A stretch of DNA of 59,958 bases from a virus. A model generated the notes under the pieces. That model ran no database searches, had not been told where the DNA came from, and saw only the letters and a list, made by a program, of their open reading frames with translations. Of this stretch, positions 1-7,651 are shown in pieces (position 1 is the stretch's first letter; every line of letters begins with the position of its first letter). The position numbers and the translations under genes are program-made. The stretch spans positions 1 through 59,958 of the IMG/VR virus record IMGVR_UViG_3300033996_002205, one strand, 5' to 3'.

Positions 1-94
1 TCTGACAGGTCTCCAGAGGCATTTTCACAATATGCTTGTCTGGAAGTACCGCAGCAGAAAGCACAGGACATTCATCAGTCACAAAAATGTTCAA
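1..94 (-). CDS. Partial phage conserved protein with DKHxVKM motif (N-terminus only)
   Basis: The first 31 codons of a minus-strand gene run off the left edge. The frame opens with TTG at 92-94, eight bases after a GAGG Shine-Dalgarno sequence; no ATG fits the frame. The peptide begins (M)NIFVTDECPVLSAA and contains LPDKHIVKMPLETCQ. A DKHxVKMxLExxQ signature is one I associate with conserved phage proteins of unknown function, but I cannot name the family securely. It lies downstream of the sliding clamp and the HExxH gene, where T4 relatives carry clamp-loader genes, but it is not gp44. The TTG start is inferred from the Shine-Dalgarno spacing. Confidence 0.6.
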   Translation of the reverse strand, partial: MNIFVTDECPVLSAAVLPDKHIVKMPLETCQ

Positions 95-177
95 GGTTAG
101 TTCCTCAAAGTTTTCTAATAATTAAAAAGTTGTTCTAACTATTCAAATATATTATCTCTTTTAGAAAGTTTGCTCTT

Positions 178-594
178 CTAGAAACAATACTTTTGAATTA
201 CATACTTAACTTGTTCTGGTTTATCTTCCATCCAATAGGCTTCGTGTTCTATCTGTCTGGATGAAGTAGACATTCTAACAGAGTTTTCAATATCTTGAAG
301 TTTATTTTGTGGAAGAGGCATATCTTTTAATGGAATATAAAAAGGTTTATATCCTCTGCACATATGAGCAACATGAGTTGCTTCGTGATATACAGTTTCA
401 TTTACATAAAACTTAACATCATTCCCACTATGTTTAATGTTATTCGTACAAATAACTAATTTGTTAGTATTAACATATCCAAAAAAGTTTTTGTCCCTAC
501 AAAACTCAACATTTTCTTTAACTGAATACTTTGCACGAATAACATTTTGAATAATCTCACGACCTATAGGAGTCAAATAAAGAAGAAATTCCAT
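178..594 (-). CDS. Small HExxH metallopeptidase-like protein
   Basis: A 138-aa protein with an HEATH motif at residues 70-74, a textbook HExxH zinc site, followed about 40 residues later by IEHEAYWME (around 115-123), which could give the third glutamate ligand of a gluzincin-type minimal metallopeptidase. No signal peptide or membrane segment is visible. The ATG overlaps the sliding-clamp stop (TGATG), so it is probably translated in tandem with the clamp. The frame is open a codon further upstream through a TTG, but the overlapping ATG is the better start. Substrate is unknown. The zinc role is inferred from motif geometry and is not proven. Confidence 0.75.
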   Translation of the reverse strand: MEFLLYLTPIGREIIQNVIRAKYSVKENVEFCRDKNFFGYVNTNKLVICTNNIKHSGNDVKFYVNETVYHEATHVAHMCRGYKPFYIPLKDMPLPQNKLQDIENSVRMSTSSRQIEHEAYWMEDKPEQVKYVIQKYCF

Positions 595-1259
595 CAACCA
601 AAAGTACTATCTGGTTCCAAAGCAATCCAGTAAGAAAGATTATACTTTGTATTCTTGAACTGTGACAGTAGTTTTTCTGACACAACCACATCATAAGATC
701 CGGGAATGATCTTGATGTTCTCAACCTTGAAGTTGAAGGTAAATTCCTTGTTCGTTTCACCAACAACGATGGAGTATTCGTTAGAAGTATCGTTTTTCTT
801 GTCCCGAACCACCAGACGGATCACTCCTGCCTCACCGACCGCAGAAAGATCGGGAAGTTGATAAACACCTGCTGCCTTGACCAGTTTCTCCAGAGTTACA
901 CTATCAACTTGGAAACAAACGTCCTTTGAAGGAAGTTGGATCTCCTTTTCGGGAGGAGAAATGATCACATTAGGATCGGCATAGAAATACTTCACCCTAC
1001 GCTTACCTTCACGAATAGTGATATAAGATTCTTCAGTAAAATCAAGATCGGGATCCTGATGAAGACTAATACCATTTAGAAACTGGTTCAGATCATAAAT
1101 GGCAAAATCACGGGGGAACTCTTCGGTGATCTCTGCCTCTGCCAGAATGTTTTTGGCAACAGAAATAGTACGAAGACGATTACCCTTTTTCACAAGAATT
1201 GAATTATTAATACCAGCAAAGTTCTTGAGAAGAGCGCAGGTATTGTCAGAGAGTTTCAT
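594..1259 (-). CDS. 45: DNA polymerase sliding clamp gp45
   Basis: A 221-aa homologue of T4 gp45, the trimeric processivity clamp for the replicative polymerase and the co-activator that couples replication to gp55-dependent late transcription. The N-terminus MKLSDNTCALLKNFAGIN matches T4 MKLSKDTTALLKNFATIN, AIYDLNQFLNGISL matches the T4 AIYDLNGFLGILSL block, and the C-terminus ALEPDSTFG corresponds to T4 ALEADSTHDF. An in-frame ATG at 1280 would add seven residues; 1259 is chosen by alignment to T4. It follows a DUF3310-like gene closely and overlaps the HExxH gene downstream. Confidence 0.93.
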   Translation of the reverse strand: MKLSDNTCALLKNFAGINNSILVKKGNRLRTISVAKNILAEAEITEEFPRDFAIYDLNQFLNGISLHQDPDLDFTEESYITIREGKRRVKYFYADPNVIISPPEKEIQLPSKDVCFQVDSVTLEKLVKAAGVYQLPDLSAVGEAGVIRLVVRDKKNDTSNEYSIVVGETNKEFTFNFKVENIKIIPGSYDVVVSEKLLSQFKNTKYNLSYWIALEPDSTFG

Positions 1260-1282
1260 AGTTTTGTCTTGGATTTTCATAA

Positions 1283-1594
1283 TCAATATTGGTATTGGTC
1301 AGATTTGTTTTCATGAAGACCAGCAAAATTATAAAGAAGAATGCAGTAATGAATTGCCTTCAAAATATCCATCTTAGATTTGCCATTTTTCTTACCAAAG
1401 CGAGAAAGATACTTGATTGCATTTGAACGAGTAAATGCTTCGGCATCACCAATACTTTCAATCAAATCAAGAGTTTGAGTTTTGGATTGCTCAGAAGTAT
1501 AATGTGAATGGTAGGTACTGGCAAGATACTCTTCAATTTCTTTCAGAGTCTTATCTTCGTTGTATTTCCAAAAATGATCTTTGTTATCTGCCAT
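1283..1594 (-). CDS. DUF3310-like protein
   Basis: A 103-aa protein. The C-terminal half carries AIKYLSRFGKKNGKSKMDILKAIHYC written here in pieces: AIKYLSRFGKK (around 59-69) and then MDILKAIHY (around 75-83). This reproduces the DUF3310 pattern (xxKYxxRxGKK...DLxKAxxY) found in phage proteins sometimes labelled nucleotide kinase or SaV-like. No P-loop is present, so no kinase activity is claimed. It sits between the cobS terminator and the sliding clamp and ends a few bases before the clamp start region, suggesting co-expression with replication genes. Confidence 0.7.
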   Translation of the reverse strand: MADNKDHFWKYNEDKTLKEIEEYLASTYHSHYTSEQSKTQTLDLIESIGDAEAFTRSNAIKYLSRFGKKNGKSKMDILKAIHYCILLYNFAGLHENKSDQYQY

Positions 1595-1605
1595 AGTAAA
1601 AATAA

Positions 1606-1640
1606 AATAAGGGGGAAGTCATAATTAACCTCCCCCAATT
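1606..1640 (-). terminator. Rho-independent terminator after cobS
   Basis: Read on the minus strand, GGGGGA (1631-1636) pairs with TCCCCC (1611-1616) and is followed by a T-rich tract (TTATTTTATTTT). The hairpin starts eight bases beyond the cobS stop. The T tract is interrupted, so efficiency is uncertain. Confidence 0.6.
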
Positions 1641-1643
1641 ATA

Positions 1644-2765
1644 TCAGAATTGAGGTTGCTCGTCAACCTTGAGTTCACTTTGAACAGGCATCACGAAGTC
1701 AGCATCAACCTTATCGTACAGTTCCAAGAAGGCAGTCTTGGTCTCATCGTCAAAACGATTGATGCAAACCTTAATTGCCTTTGCTTTATCAGTGAAGATG
1801 CTATAGGCACGGATGATATGAACCAGGCGGCGAGTGCTGATGATTTCCTCAATACCACCATCATAGAAGGTCTTACGGATCACGTCCGCCCAATCAACTA
1901 ACCGCTTACAGAAATCACGATCCTCAAGACCAAGATCCAGAGAAATACCCTCAAGGATCTTCTGTTCGGTGGCAACGGCAGGATAATCCTGTTCCAGAGT
2001 TACAGGGAAACGCTCTAGGAACGCTTCGTTGAGAACGTTAGTGCCGATAAATCGCCCATCATCAGAACCCTTACCCTTAGTGTTTGCGGTGGCAAATACG
2101 TTAAATCCTGCAGCAGGTTTCACGAAACGTCCGATCTTCTTCAGGAAGATACCTTTTCCTTCAAGAACAGATTGAAGGCACAGAATCTTGTTAGAAGCAA
2201 GGTCAATCTCATCCAGAAGCAGAATTGCTCCTCGCTGCAGTGCCTCAATCACGGGTCCATTGTGCCAAACAGTTTCACCATTGACCAGGCGGAAACCACC
2301 AATCAGGTCATCCTCGTCAGTTTCAATTGTAACGTTAACACGAATCAGTTCACGCTTCAGTTGAGCACACGCTTGCTCCACACTGAACGTTTTACCATTA
2401 CCCGAAAGACCCGTAATGAACGTAGGATAGAAAAGACGGGACTGAATAATTTTTTTAATATCGTTAAAGTTACCAAACTTGACGAAGGTATCATCTTTAT
2501 CAGGAATCAGGTTTTGTTCGACAGCAGGAAGAGCAGCAGGAGATTGGAAAGTGCGTTCAATCTCTTCAACACGCTCTTGAGTCACTTCAAGGTTCCAGCG
2601 ACCACGATCTGTCTTGAAGGATTCAAGGCGACGAGTAACAGTCTGATAATTGAGACTGCGAGAGGCACAGAATCCGCGAATGTCACCAGCGGAAATTTCA
2701 GTACCAAAGGAAGATCGGAGATCAGAAATCAGTTGTTCGTCAGTCACGGAAATTTTGCGAGGCAT
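1644..2765 (-). CDS. cobS: CobS-like AAA+ ATPase (MoxR type)
   Basis: A 373-aa AAA+ ATPase. Walker A GLSGNGKT lies at about 119-126 and Walker B AILLLDEIDLA at about 179-189; a sensor-1 region NVFATANTKG follows. The first 60 residues form a small N-terminal domain and a linker joins it to the ATPase core. Cyanophages widely carry this gene annotated as cobalt chelatase subunit CobS. In bacteria CobS pairs with CobT, a VWA-domain protein, and a CobT-like gene lies 2 kb upstream here. True cobalt insertion would also need host CobN, so a MoxR/VWA chaperone role is equally possible. It has its own sigma70-like promoter and terminator. Confidence 0.88.
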   Translation of the reverse strand: MPRKISVTDEQLISDLRSSFGTEISAGDIRGFCASRSLNYQTVTRRLESFKTDRGRWNLEVTQERVEEIERTFQSPAALPAVEQNLIPDKDDTFVKFGNFNDIKKIIQSRLFYPTFITGLSGNGKTFSVEQACAQLKRELIRVNVTIETDEDDLIGGFRLVNGETVWHNGPVIEALQRGAILLLDEIDLASNKILCLQSVLEGKGIFLKKIGRFVKPAAGFNVFATANTKGKGSDDGRFIGTNVLNEAFLERFPVTLEQDYPAVATEQKILEGISLDLGLEDRDFCKRLVDWADVIRKTFYDGGIEEIISTRRLVHIIRAYSIFTDKAKAIKVCINRFDDETKTAFLELYDKVDADFVMPVQSELKVDEQPQF

Positions 2766-2799
2766 AATGTAGTTAGGTGTGTTTCATTTGAACTCTCAT

Positions 2800-2805
2800 A
2801 TTATA
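2800..2805 (-). promoter_or_regulatory. Sigma70-like -10 element for cobS
   Basis: On the minus strand TATAAT occurs 35 bases before the cobS ATG, immediately after the terminator of the preceding gene. The -35 region 17 bases upstream (CTTACC) is poor, so an activator or host RNA polymerase modification may be needed. No late TATAAATA box is present. Confidence 0.55.
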
Positions 2806-2810
2806 CACAT

Positions 2811-2834
2811 AAAAAAGGGGCAGGTAAGTGCCCC
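2811..2834 (-). terminator. Rho-independent terminator after the 647-aa virion-like gene
   Basis: On the minus strand GGGGCA, a six-base loop, TGCCCC and then six T residues: a classic intrinsic terminator, located 38 bases beyond the stop of the upstream gene. Confidence 0.85.
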
Positions 2835-2871
2835 ATGTGACGGTTTGGAAAGTGGCATCACCTTCTCAGAT

Positions 2872-4815
2872 TCAATTAATATTTGGTCTGGTTTTTATTT
2901 TTCTCAAATCTTGACCATGCATGGTATTTCTTGGATCACCACCAGCATCGACAGTAGATTTAATCGCTCTCATTTTTTTAGATTTTAACTTAGAGCTTTG
3001 TCCAACATAAGAATTTGGTCTTTTGAGATAATCACGCTCATGTTTAGCAGCCTTCTTATTTACTTTATCACTCGGAAATTCTTTTTTTTCCTCACCAAAG
3101 ATTTCTTCGACAATACTATGTCTCCACTCTTCACTCATATTTGTCATAATTACTAATGCATTCTGATTGGTATCAGCATAACCTTCGGCAACTAGGTACT
3201 CAAGAATATAATCAAAATTATCTACAAATTCTTCTGCCATTTTAGTAGTATAAGTTCCTGCTTTTCCAGTTGAAGGATTTGTCCATTTAAAAGTACCTTT
3301 CGACCCTTTTAATCTTCTTTCTGTTGCAAAAGCAGCATCAAAACTCTTTCTTACATCTTCACCAGTAAATTTTGTCTTTGGTTTTTCGATATTTGATACA
3401 CCTGATGGGGATGTTGCTTTTTGTTGTTTCTTTTGCTGCCTTTCAGAATCAGCAGCGGCTGCTCCAGCTGCAGCAACTCCAATTGCTGGACCAAGTAAGG
3501 ATTTTTTAGATGGTTTTGCTCCACCAGTTCCAGGTCCAGATCCAGTTGCATATTTTTCTAAACCTGGATATCTCATATTTCCAGTTTTTTCTGTTGGTGA
3601 TAAAGTTGCACGAACAGTATGAGTTAATCCACCTCCTCTTGGTGGTTTACCTCCACCAGTAGGTGGTTCTGGAGTTTTTTGGGATGGTTTGGTTGCTGGT
3701 TTAGTTGAAGGTGCTACAACGCTTCTCTGTGCTTGTCCAGGAGTAGTTTTAGATTTGGATGAAGAATCTGATCCCCATGCTGGTTTTGGTGCTGCAGTAG
3801 ATTTTGGTAGTTTTCTAGTTCCTACAATACCACCACCAATCATTTTATTTAATCTTTGAATTTCCTGCCCTTGAGGTGATAATCCAGTTTTTAGAGTAGT
3901 AGTTGTTGCTAATTTTCCTCCTGTTGTTGCTGAAGGTGTTGGTTTTGGAAGTGCTTCAGGTTTAAATTTTGGTTTTGGACCTCTAGTTGTTGCTAATTTT
4001 CCTCCTGTTGTTGCTGAAGGTGTTGGTTTTGGAAGTGCTTCAGGTTTAAATTTTGGTTTTGGACCTCTAGAAGTTTGACCAGCAGCAGGAAGTGCTTTTG
4101 GAGCAGATTTAGGTACAGATGCCGCAACAGTTCTGACAATAGGAGTGGTCATTTGCTTTAAGGCATTAGTAACAGGTTTAAGTCCTGCCATATGACCCAT
4201 ACCTAATGCTAAGCTTGTTGCTAAAGTATCAGTAATTCCTCGTTTTGCAACATAACTAGGAGTCATTCTTCCAGATTTTGCTGCTGGTTTTGATGCTGAA
4301 GTAGGAGTTGCTGCTTTTTTTTGAGCAAGCATTTCACCATACCTATTTGCCTTTTCTGGTTCTGGTGGTTTTCTTGCTGCTCTTGCTGCTTGTGTTCTAG
4401 CAATATCATCAGTCTTAGCAGCACCACTTAATGCTTTTCCTTTAGAACTTAATCCAGTTGGTCTAAGTCCTTTCTTGACCATTGTTTTGGTAGAAAGTCC
4501 TCTTGCAGCGGGCGTAGTTTTTTTAAAAAGACCACCAGCAAATTTTAATCCTTTCGATATGGCACCTGCACTAACTTCAGTAATATAAGATTCATCTAAT
4601 AATTCTTCTTGAAGACAATACTCAAATACATCATCTACAAAAGTTTCTACAAGATCATTATAAATGATTAAGTTTGCAAAATATTCAGTTTCTTCAATAC
4701 TTTCAAAAATATTTGCATCTAAACAAAATTCTACAATATCATCAAATATATTTTCTTGCGTATAATATATTGATTCGTATACATCCCTAATATCTTTTAT
4801 ATTATATGAATCCAT
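2872..4815 (-). CDS. Low-complexity, probably virion-associated protein with repeats
   Basis: A 647-aa protein in three parts. Residues 1-75 are acidic and hydrophobic (FDDIVEFCLDANIF, ETFVDDVFEYCLQEELLDE). Residues 80-480 are Ala/Lys/Pro/Thr-rich, disordered in appearance, and include a perfect 28-residue tandem repeat (TRGPKPKFKPEALPKPTPSA plus 8 residues). Residues 530-575 hold a module ILEYLVAEGYADTNQNA followed by MSEEWR, shared almost unchanged with the 168-aa gene at 7116-7622. The end is basic. It has a T4-type late promoter, which argues for a structural or internal head role. Sites such as ITE/VSAG resemble the L/I-x-E cleavage consensus of the gp21 protease. The role is inferred; I cannot name a function. 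Confidence 0.7.
   Translation of the reverse strand: MDSYNIKDIRDVYESIYYTQENIFDDIVEFCLDANIFESIEETEYFANLIIYNDLVETFVDDVFEYCLQEELLDESYITEVSAGAISKGLKFAGGLFKKTTPAARGLSTKTMVKKGLRPTGLSSKGKALSGAAKTDDIARTQAARAARKPPEPEKANRYGEMLAQKKAATPTSASKPAAKSGRMTPSYVAKRGITDTLATSLALGMGHMAGLKPVTNALKQMTTPIVRTVAASVPKSAPKALPAAGQTSRGPKPKFKPEALPKPTPSATTGGKLATTRGPKPKFKPEALPKPTPSATTGGKLATTTTLKTGLSPQGQEIQRLNKMIGGGIVGTRKLPKSTAAPKPAWGSDSSSKSKTTPGQAQRSVVAPSTKPATKPSQKTPEPPTGGGKPPRGGGLTHTVRATLSPTEKTGNMRYPGLEKYATGSGPGTGGAKPSKKSLLGPAIGVAAAGAAAADSERQQKKQQKATSPSGVSNIEKPKTKFTGEDVRKSFDAAFATERRLKGSKGTFKWTNPSTGKAGTYTTKMAEEFVDNFDYILEYLVAEGYADTNQNALVIMTNMSEEWRHSIVEEIFGEEKKEFPSDKVNKKAAKHERDYLKRPNSYVGQSSKLKSKKMRAIKSTVDAGGDPRNTMHGQDLRKIKTRPNIN
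3901..4068 (-). repeat. Perfect 84-bp tandem repeat, two copies
   Basis: Units 3901-3984 and 3985-4068 read the same, encoding a 28-residue Pro/Lys/Thr-rich repeat within the 647-aa protein. Identity at third codon positions shows a recent duplication. Confidence 0.9.
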
Positions 4816-4836
4816 ATGAGTTGTTAATTTTTTAAA

Positions 4837-4844
4837 TATTTATA
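4837..4844 (-). promoter_or_regulatory. T4-type late promoter for the 647-aa gene
   Basis: The octamer TATAAATA on the minus strand lies 22 bases before the ATG at 4815. It directly follows the T run of the cobT terminator, so the terminator and promoter are fused. Confidence 0.8.
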
Positions 4845-4875
4845 AAAAAGGGGGTGAGAATTGAATCCTCCCCCC
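4845..4875 (-). terminator. Rho-independent terminator after the cobT-like gene
   Basis: On the minus strand CCCCC/GGGGG plus CTC/GAG pair around a short loop with a single bulged base, followed by T residues that run into the late promoter TATAAATA. It begins ten bases after the stop codon at 4885. Confidence 0.75.
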
Positions 4876-4884
4876 ATAATGCTA

Positions 4885-7035
4885 TTAAGCAACCAACTCA
4901 ATAAACTCACCCAGAACTTTTTTGTTCATTTTCTTGGTTTTCAGACTCTTCACAAAGGCACTTTTAATTTGTGACTTGGAAGCATCTTCAGACACAGAGA
5001 ACTCAGTATCTTGAGAAAGGGCACTTCCAGAAAGACCAAAGTAAATGTGATACCCAGCATTTTTGAGAGAAAATGCCTTTTCTTTCTTCCAACTATTCAT
5101 CGCCTTGTCGTATTGATCACCATAATACCCACAGTAACGACGGATAAAGGAACCATGATCCCGACTCTCAAGAACACGAATACCGATGAAGTTAATATCG
5201 GTAAATTTATCCCGAAGATTGCGAAGAAGAATATTGGTAATATCCCACCAGTTACCACCAAGATTATAGGTGTTTCCAGTTTTACGATCCCGAAGAATCG
5301 TGGTGGAATCTAAACTACATGTTCCAAGATAGGGTTCGTTTTCCCACCTACGATTGAATTCCTTGTGATAATTAATGGCCTGTCCTTCACCATCAGTAAG
5401 AACAACACACTGAACCTTCTGAAGTTTATTCTCCTTCTGAAATTTGGGAAGAATTTCATGAAGGGAAATCATCGCCTCATTCAGAGGAGTTCCAGAAAGA
5501 GTGAGACCAGGTGGAATGGGATAGGAATAACCCCCAAGAGACTTAGCAACACGAAAGATGTTCTTCATTTGCTCCTCAAGAGTTTTACCATTTACTTTAC
5601 TGGTAAAGAGATTCATCATAGAGAACCATTCACCAATTTGAAGAAGACCATTACGCTTCTGATAGGCAGTTTGGCGAGTCTTACTAACCTTACCGTCTTC
5701 ATAGGAAACAACAGGATAGTCATTAGTGAAGGCATAAACCTCAAAAGGAATAGCAACCTTCTTACAGAACCACATCAGGTTATAAAGTTGCTTGATAGTA
5801 TCAAGCATAACGTCTTGCATAGATCCAGACCAATCCAGAATAAACACAAGACCGTGATTCTTACCGTTGGCAAGAGTAGTCACTTTCTTGAACAGATCCT
5901 CATTATACTTGTAGGTATGAAGTTTAGAACAGTCCAGAATACCAGTTCGGGCAGTTGTGGCACGGGCATAAGAATCTGCTGCCTTACGACATTCAAACTC
6001 TTTTACCAGATAGTTGACTTCCTTTTGAGCATTACGCTTGAACTCAAGAAACTGCTTATCAAAATGATCAAAAGACACATAAGAAGAATTCTCTTCCCAA
6101 GTCTTCTTACATTTATCGTGAATTTCCTTGTTAGAAACGATAATCTGCTTCAGATCAAGTTTAGGAATCTCCACATAGGTGTTCTCCTGAACATTATGAG
6201 AAACAAGATTCTTAAGAGATTCCTCAAGAGAATTCATCGTTTTCACTTCAGGATCATTCGTTTCTCCACCTTCGGAAGAAGTCTTATCGGGTTTTTCAGT
6301 TTTTTCAGAAGAAGTTTTCTTCTCACTTTGCTCACCCTGATCTGAATCAGGGCGATTATTACCATCAGTTTCTTCAGCATCATTCTCACCCTCTTCCAGA
6401 TTCTCAAAATCAGAGGCACCAGAATTAGAAGAAGACCCGCTGGTTTGATTTTCAGGAGAATTCATATCATCAACAGATTCTTCCTGTTTGTCTTGCTTAC
6501 AGAAATTATACAAAACTTCTGCGGCATCAAGAACCTGTTCAAAGGTTTCGGTGACACCAATCATATCAACAATTTCTTGCTCATTAGCATTAAAATCAAT
6601 CTTCAGGAAGTTGCCAACCTTGAAGTAAAGATTTACCTTGTCGGCAAGATTATAGTTGGTGACATTATCATCACCAATCAAGAAGAAATCTTGATCCTGA
6701 AGTTCCTTATAACCACTGTAGAAGGTCTTGGCAAGACCAGGATAACGACGCTTCATCAGTTTCTCAACACGCACATCCTCCACCACATTCACAAACTGCG
6801 GAGGAATCTTGCGGTCTTTGATCCAGTCCTCATCGGGAGTTTCAAGAGCATGTCCAACTTCATGCCCCACCAGAAGGTCATAGACGGTACTACTTGCCTT
6901 TTCCCACATAGGAAGCGTGAGCACACGGGTGTGAACATTAAAGCAGGCAGTCTCTACCTTCTTGTGCTCAACCACAAGGTCTTCGGTAGCAAGCAGGCGG
7001 GCAAGGTGGGACTTGATTTCGTGATTGACGGTCAT
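4885..7035 (-). CDS. CobT-like VWA-domain protein with HExxH motif
   Basis: A 716-aa protein. The N-terminal domain has GHEVGHALE with HEVGH at 58-62. An acidic Ser/Glu/Asp-rich linker spans about 190-265. A C-terminal von Willebrand A domain starts near 395 with the MIDAS sequence FILDWSGSM (around 398-406) and continues through VVLTDGEG. This layout matches CobT-like cobaltochelatase subunits and is often annotated as peptidase in cyanophages. VWA proteins of this kind are partners of MoxR/CobS AAA+ ATPases, and the phage cobS gene lies next but one downstream. Whether it is a chelatase subunit, a protease or a chaperone adaptor cannot be decided from sequence. It has its own promoter and terminator. 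Confidence 0.83.
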   Translation of the reverse strand: MTVNHEIKSHLARLLATEDLVVEHKKVETACFNVHTRVLTLPMWEKASSTVYDLLVGHEVGHALETPDEDWIKDRKIPPQFVNVVEDVRVEKLMKRRYPGLAKTFYSGYKELQDQDFFLIGDDNVTNYNLADKVNLYFKVGNFLKIDFNANEQEIVDMIGVTETFEQVLDAAEVLYNFCKQDKQEESVDDMNSPENQTSGSSSNSGASDFENLEEGENDAEETDGNNRPDSDQGEQSEKKTSSEKTEKPDKTSSEGGETNDPEVKTMNSLEESLKNLVSHNVQENTYVEIPKLDLKQIIVSNKEIHDKCKKTWEENSSYVSFDHFDKQFLEFKRNAQKEVNYLVKEFECRKAADSYARATTARTGILDCSKLHTYKYNEDLFKKVTTLANGKNHGLVFILDWSGSMQDVMLDTIKQLYNLMWFCKKVAIPFEVYAFTNDYPVVSYEDGKVSKTRQTAYQKRNGLLQIGEWFSMMNLFTSKVNGKTLEEQMKNIFRVAKSLGGYSYPIPPGLTLSGTPLNEAMISLHEILPKFQKENKLQKVQCVVLTDGEGQAINYHKEFNRRWENEPYLGTCSLDSTTILRDRKTGNTYNLGGNWWDITNILLRNLRDKFTDINFIGIRVLESRDHGSFIRRYCGYYGDQYDKAMNSWKKEKAFSLKNAGYHIYFGLSGSALSQDTEFSVSEDASKSQIKSAFVKSLKTKKMNKKVLGEFIELVA

Positions 7036-7058
7036 AGTGATTTGCTTTGAATGGGCAC

Positions 7059-7064
7059 ATCATA
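7059..7064 (-). promoter_or_regulatory. Sigma70-like -10 element for the cobT-like gene
   Basis: TATGAT on the minus strand, 24 bases before the ATG, just after the terminator of the 168-aa gene. The layout is the same as at cobS. No convincing -35 is seen because the terminator occupies that position. Confidence 0.45.
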
Positions 7065-7065
7065 C

Positions 7066-7091
7066 AAAAAAAGAGGGTGGTGAGACCCTCT
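7066..7091 (-). terminator. Rho-independent terminator after the 168-aa gene
   Basis: On the minus strand AGAGGGT (7085-7091), a six-base loop and ACCCTCT (7072-7078) are followed by a run of T residues. Confidence 0.85.
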
Positions 7092-7115
7092 AGTGTGCCA
7101 GTTTTGGAAGTGGTT

Positions 7116-7622
7116 TCAGTTATTAGAATAATACTTATCTGGATTTTCCTGTTTAGATAATGGTTTTTCTTTATTATACTTCCCTACAACATTTCTAATA
7201 GTTTGCCTATCTCCAAGTTCCTTTGCCCTTTTTGACCTTTCTTCTTTACTTCTTCTTGGTGGCCTAGATTCCTCAACAATACTCTCTCTCCACTCTTCAC
7301 TCATATTTGTCATAATTGCCAATGCATTCTGATTAGTATCAGCATAACCTTCAGCAACCAGATACTCAAGAATGTAATCAAATAAATCATTTTCTTCCTT
7401 TACTGGACGATAATCTCCACTTGATTTTGTTGGGGTTTTTCTACCTTTACCGACAGGAGCAATTACTTTACCGATTGCTTTGATTACCGGATTCTTAGCA
7501 GCCGCATCAAGTGCTTTACCTACATTCTGCTGAAGATCTTCGGAAAGAATTTCCTGATCTTCGGATTGAGTGTAGACAGAAGCATAAGCTTCCATCAATC
7601 CTAACATTTCTTGATCTCTCAT
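7116..7622 (-). CDS. Probable virion-associated protein sharing a module with the 647-aa protein
   Basis: A 168-aa protein, start set at the ATG (an in-frame TTG nine bases upstream is ignored). The N-terminus is acidic with EMLGLMEAYASVY, the middle is basic and Gly/Pro-rich, and around residue 90 begins YILEYLVAEGYADTNQNA then MSEEWRESIVEE, almost identical to the C-terminal region of the 647-aa protein. The tail is rich in Lys and Arg. It has a T4 late promoter and an intrinsic terminator, hence a single-gene late unit between gp46 and the cobT-like gene. I infer an internal-head or structural role; no enzymatic motif is present. Confidence 0.7.
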   Translation of the reverse strand: MRDQEMLGLMEAYASVYTQSEDQEILSEDLQQNVGKALDAAAKNPVIKAIGKVIAPVGKGRKTPTKSSGDYRPVKEENDLFDYILEYLVAEGYADTNQNALAIMTNMSEEWRESIVEESRPPRRSKEERSKRAKELGDRQTIRNVVGKYNKEKPLSKQENPDKYYSNN

Positions 7623-7643
7623 TTTACACAAAGACTTTTTAAA

Positions 7644-7651
7644 TATTTATA
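7644..7651 (-). promoter_or_regulatory. T4-type late promoter for the 168-aa gene
   Basis: TATAAATA on the minus strand, 21 bases before the ATG. It overlaps the stop region of the 45-aa gene and abuts the terminator T run, as at 4837-4875. Confidence 0.8.

Noticed and set aside
2172-2840. Plus-strand frame of 222 codons opposite cobS
   Set aside because: Antisense to the conserved AAA+ domain including Walker motifs; composition is typical of a reverse-complement shadow.
5365-6345. A long open frame on the plus strand (326 codons)
   Set aside because: It lies wholly inside the cobT-like gene on the opposite strand, is rich in Leu, Ile and Lys without domain logic, and has no promoter or Shine-Dalgarno sequence.
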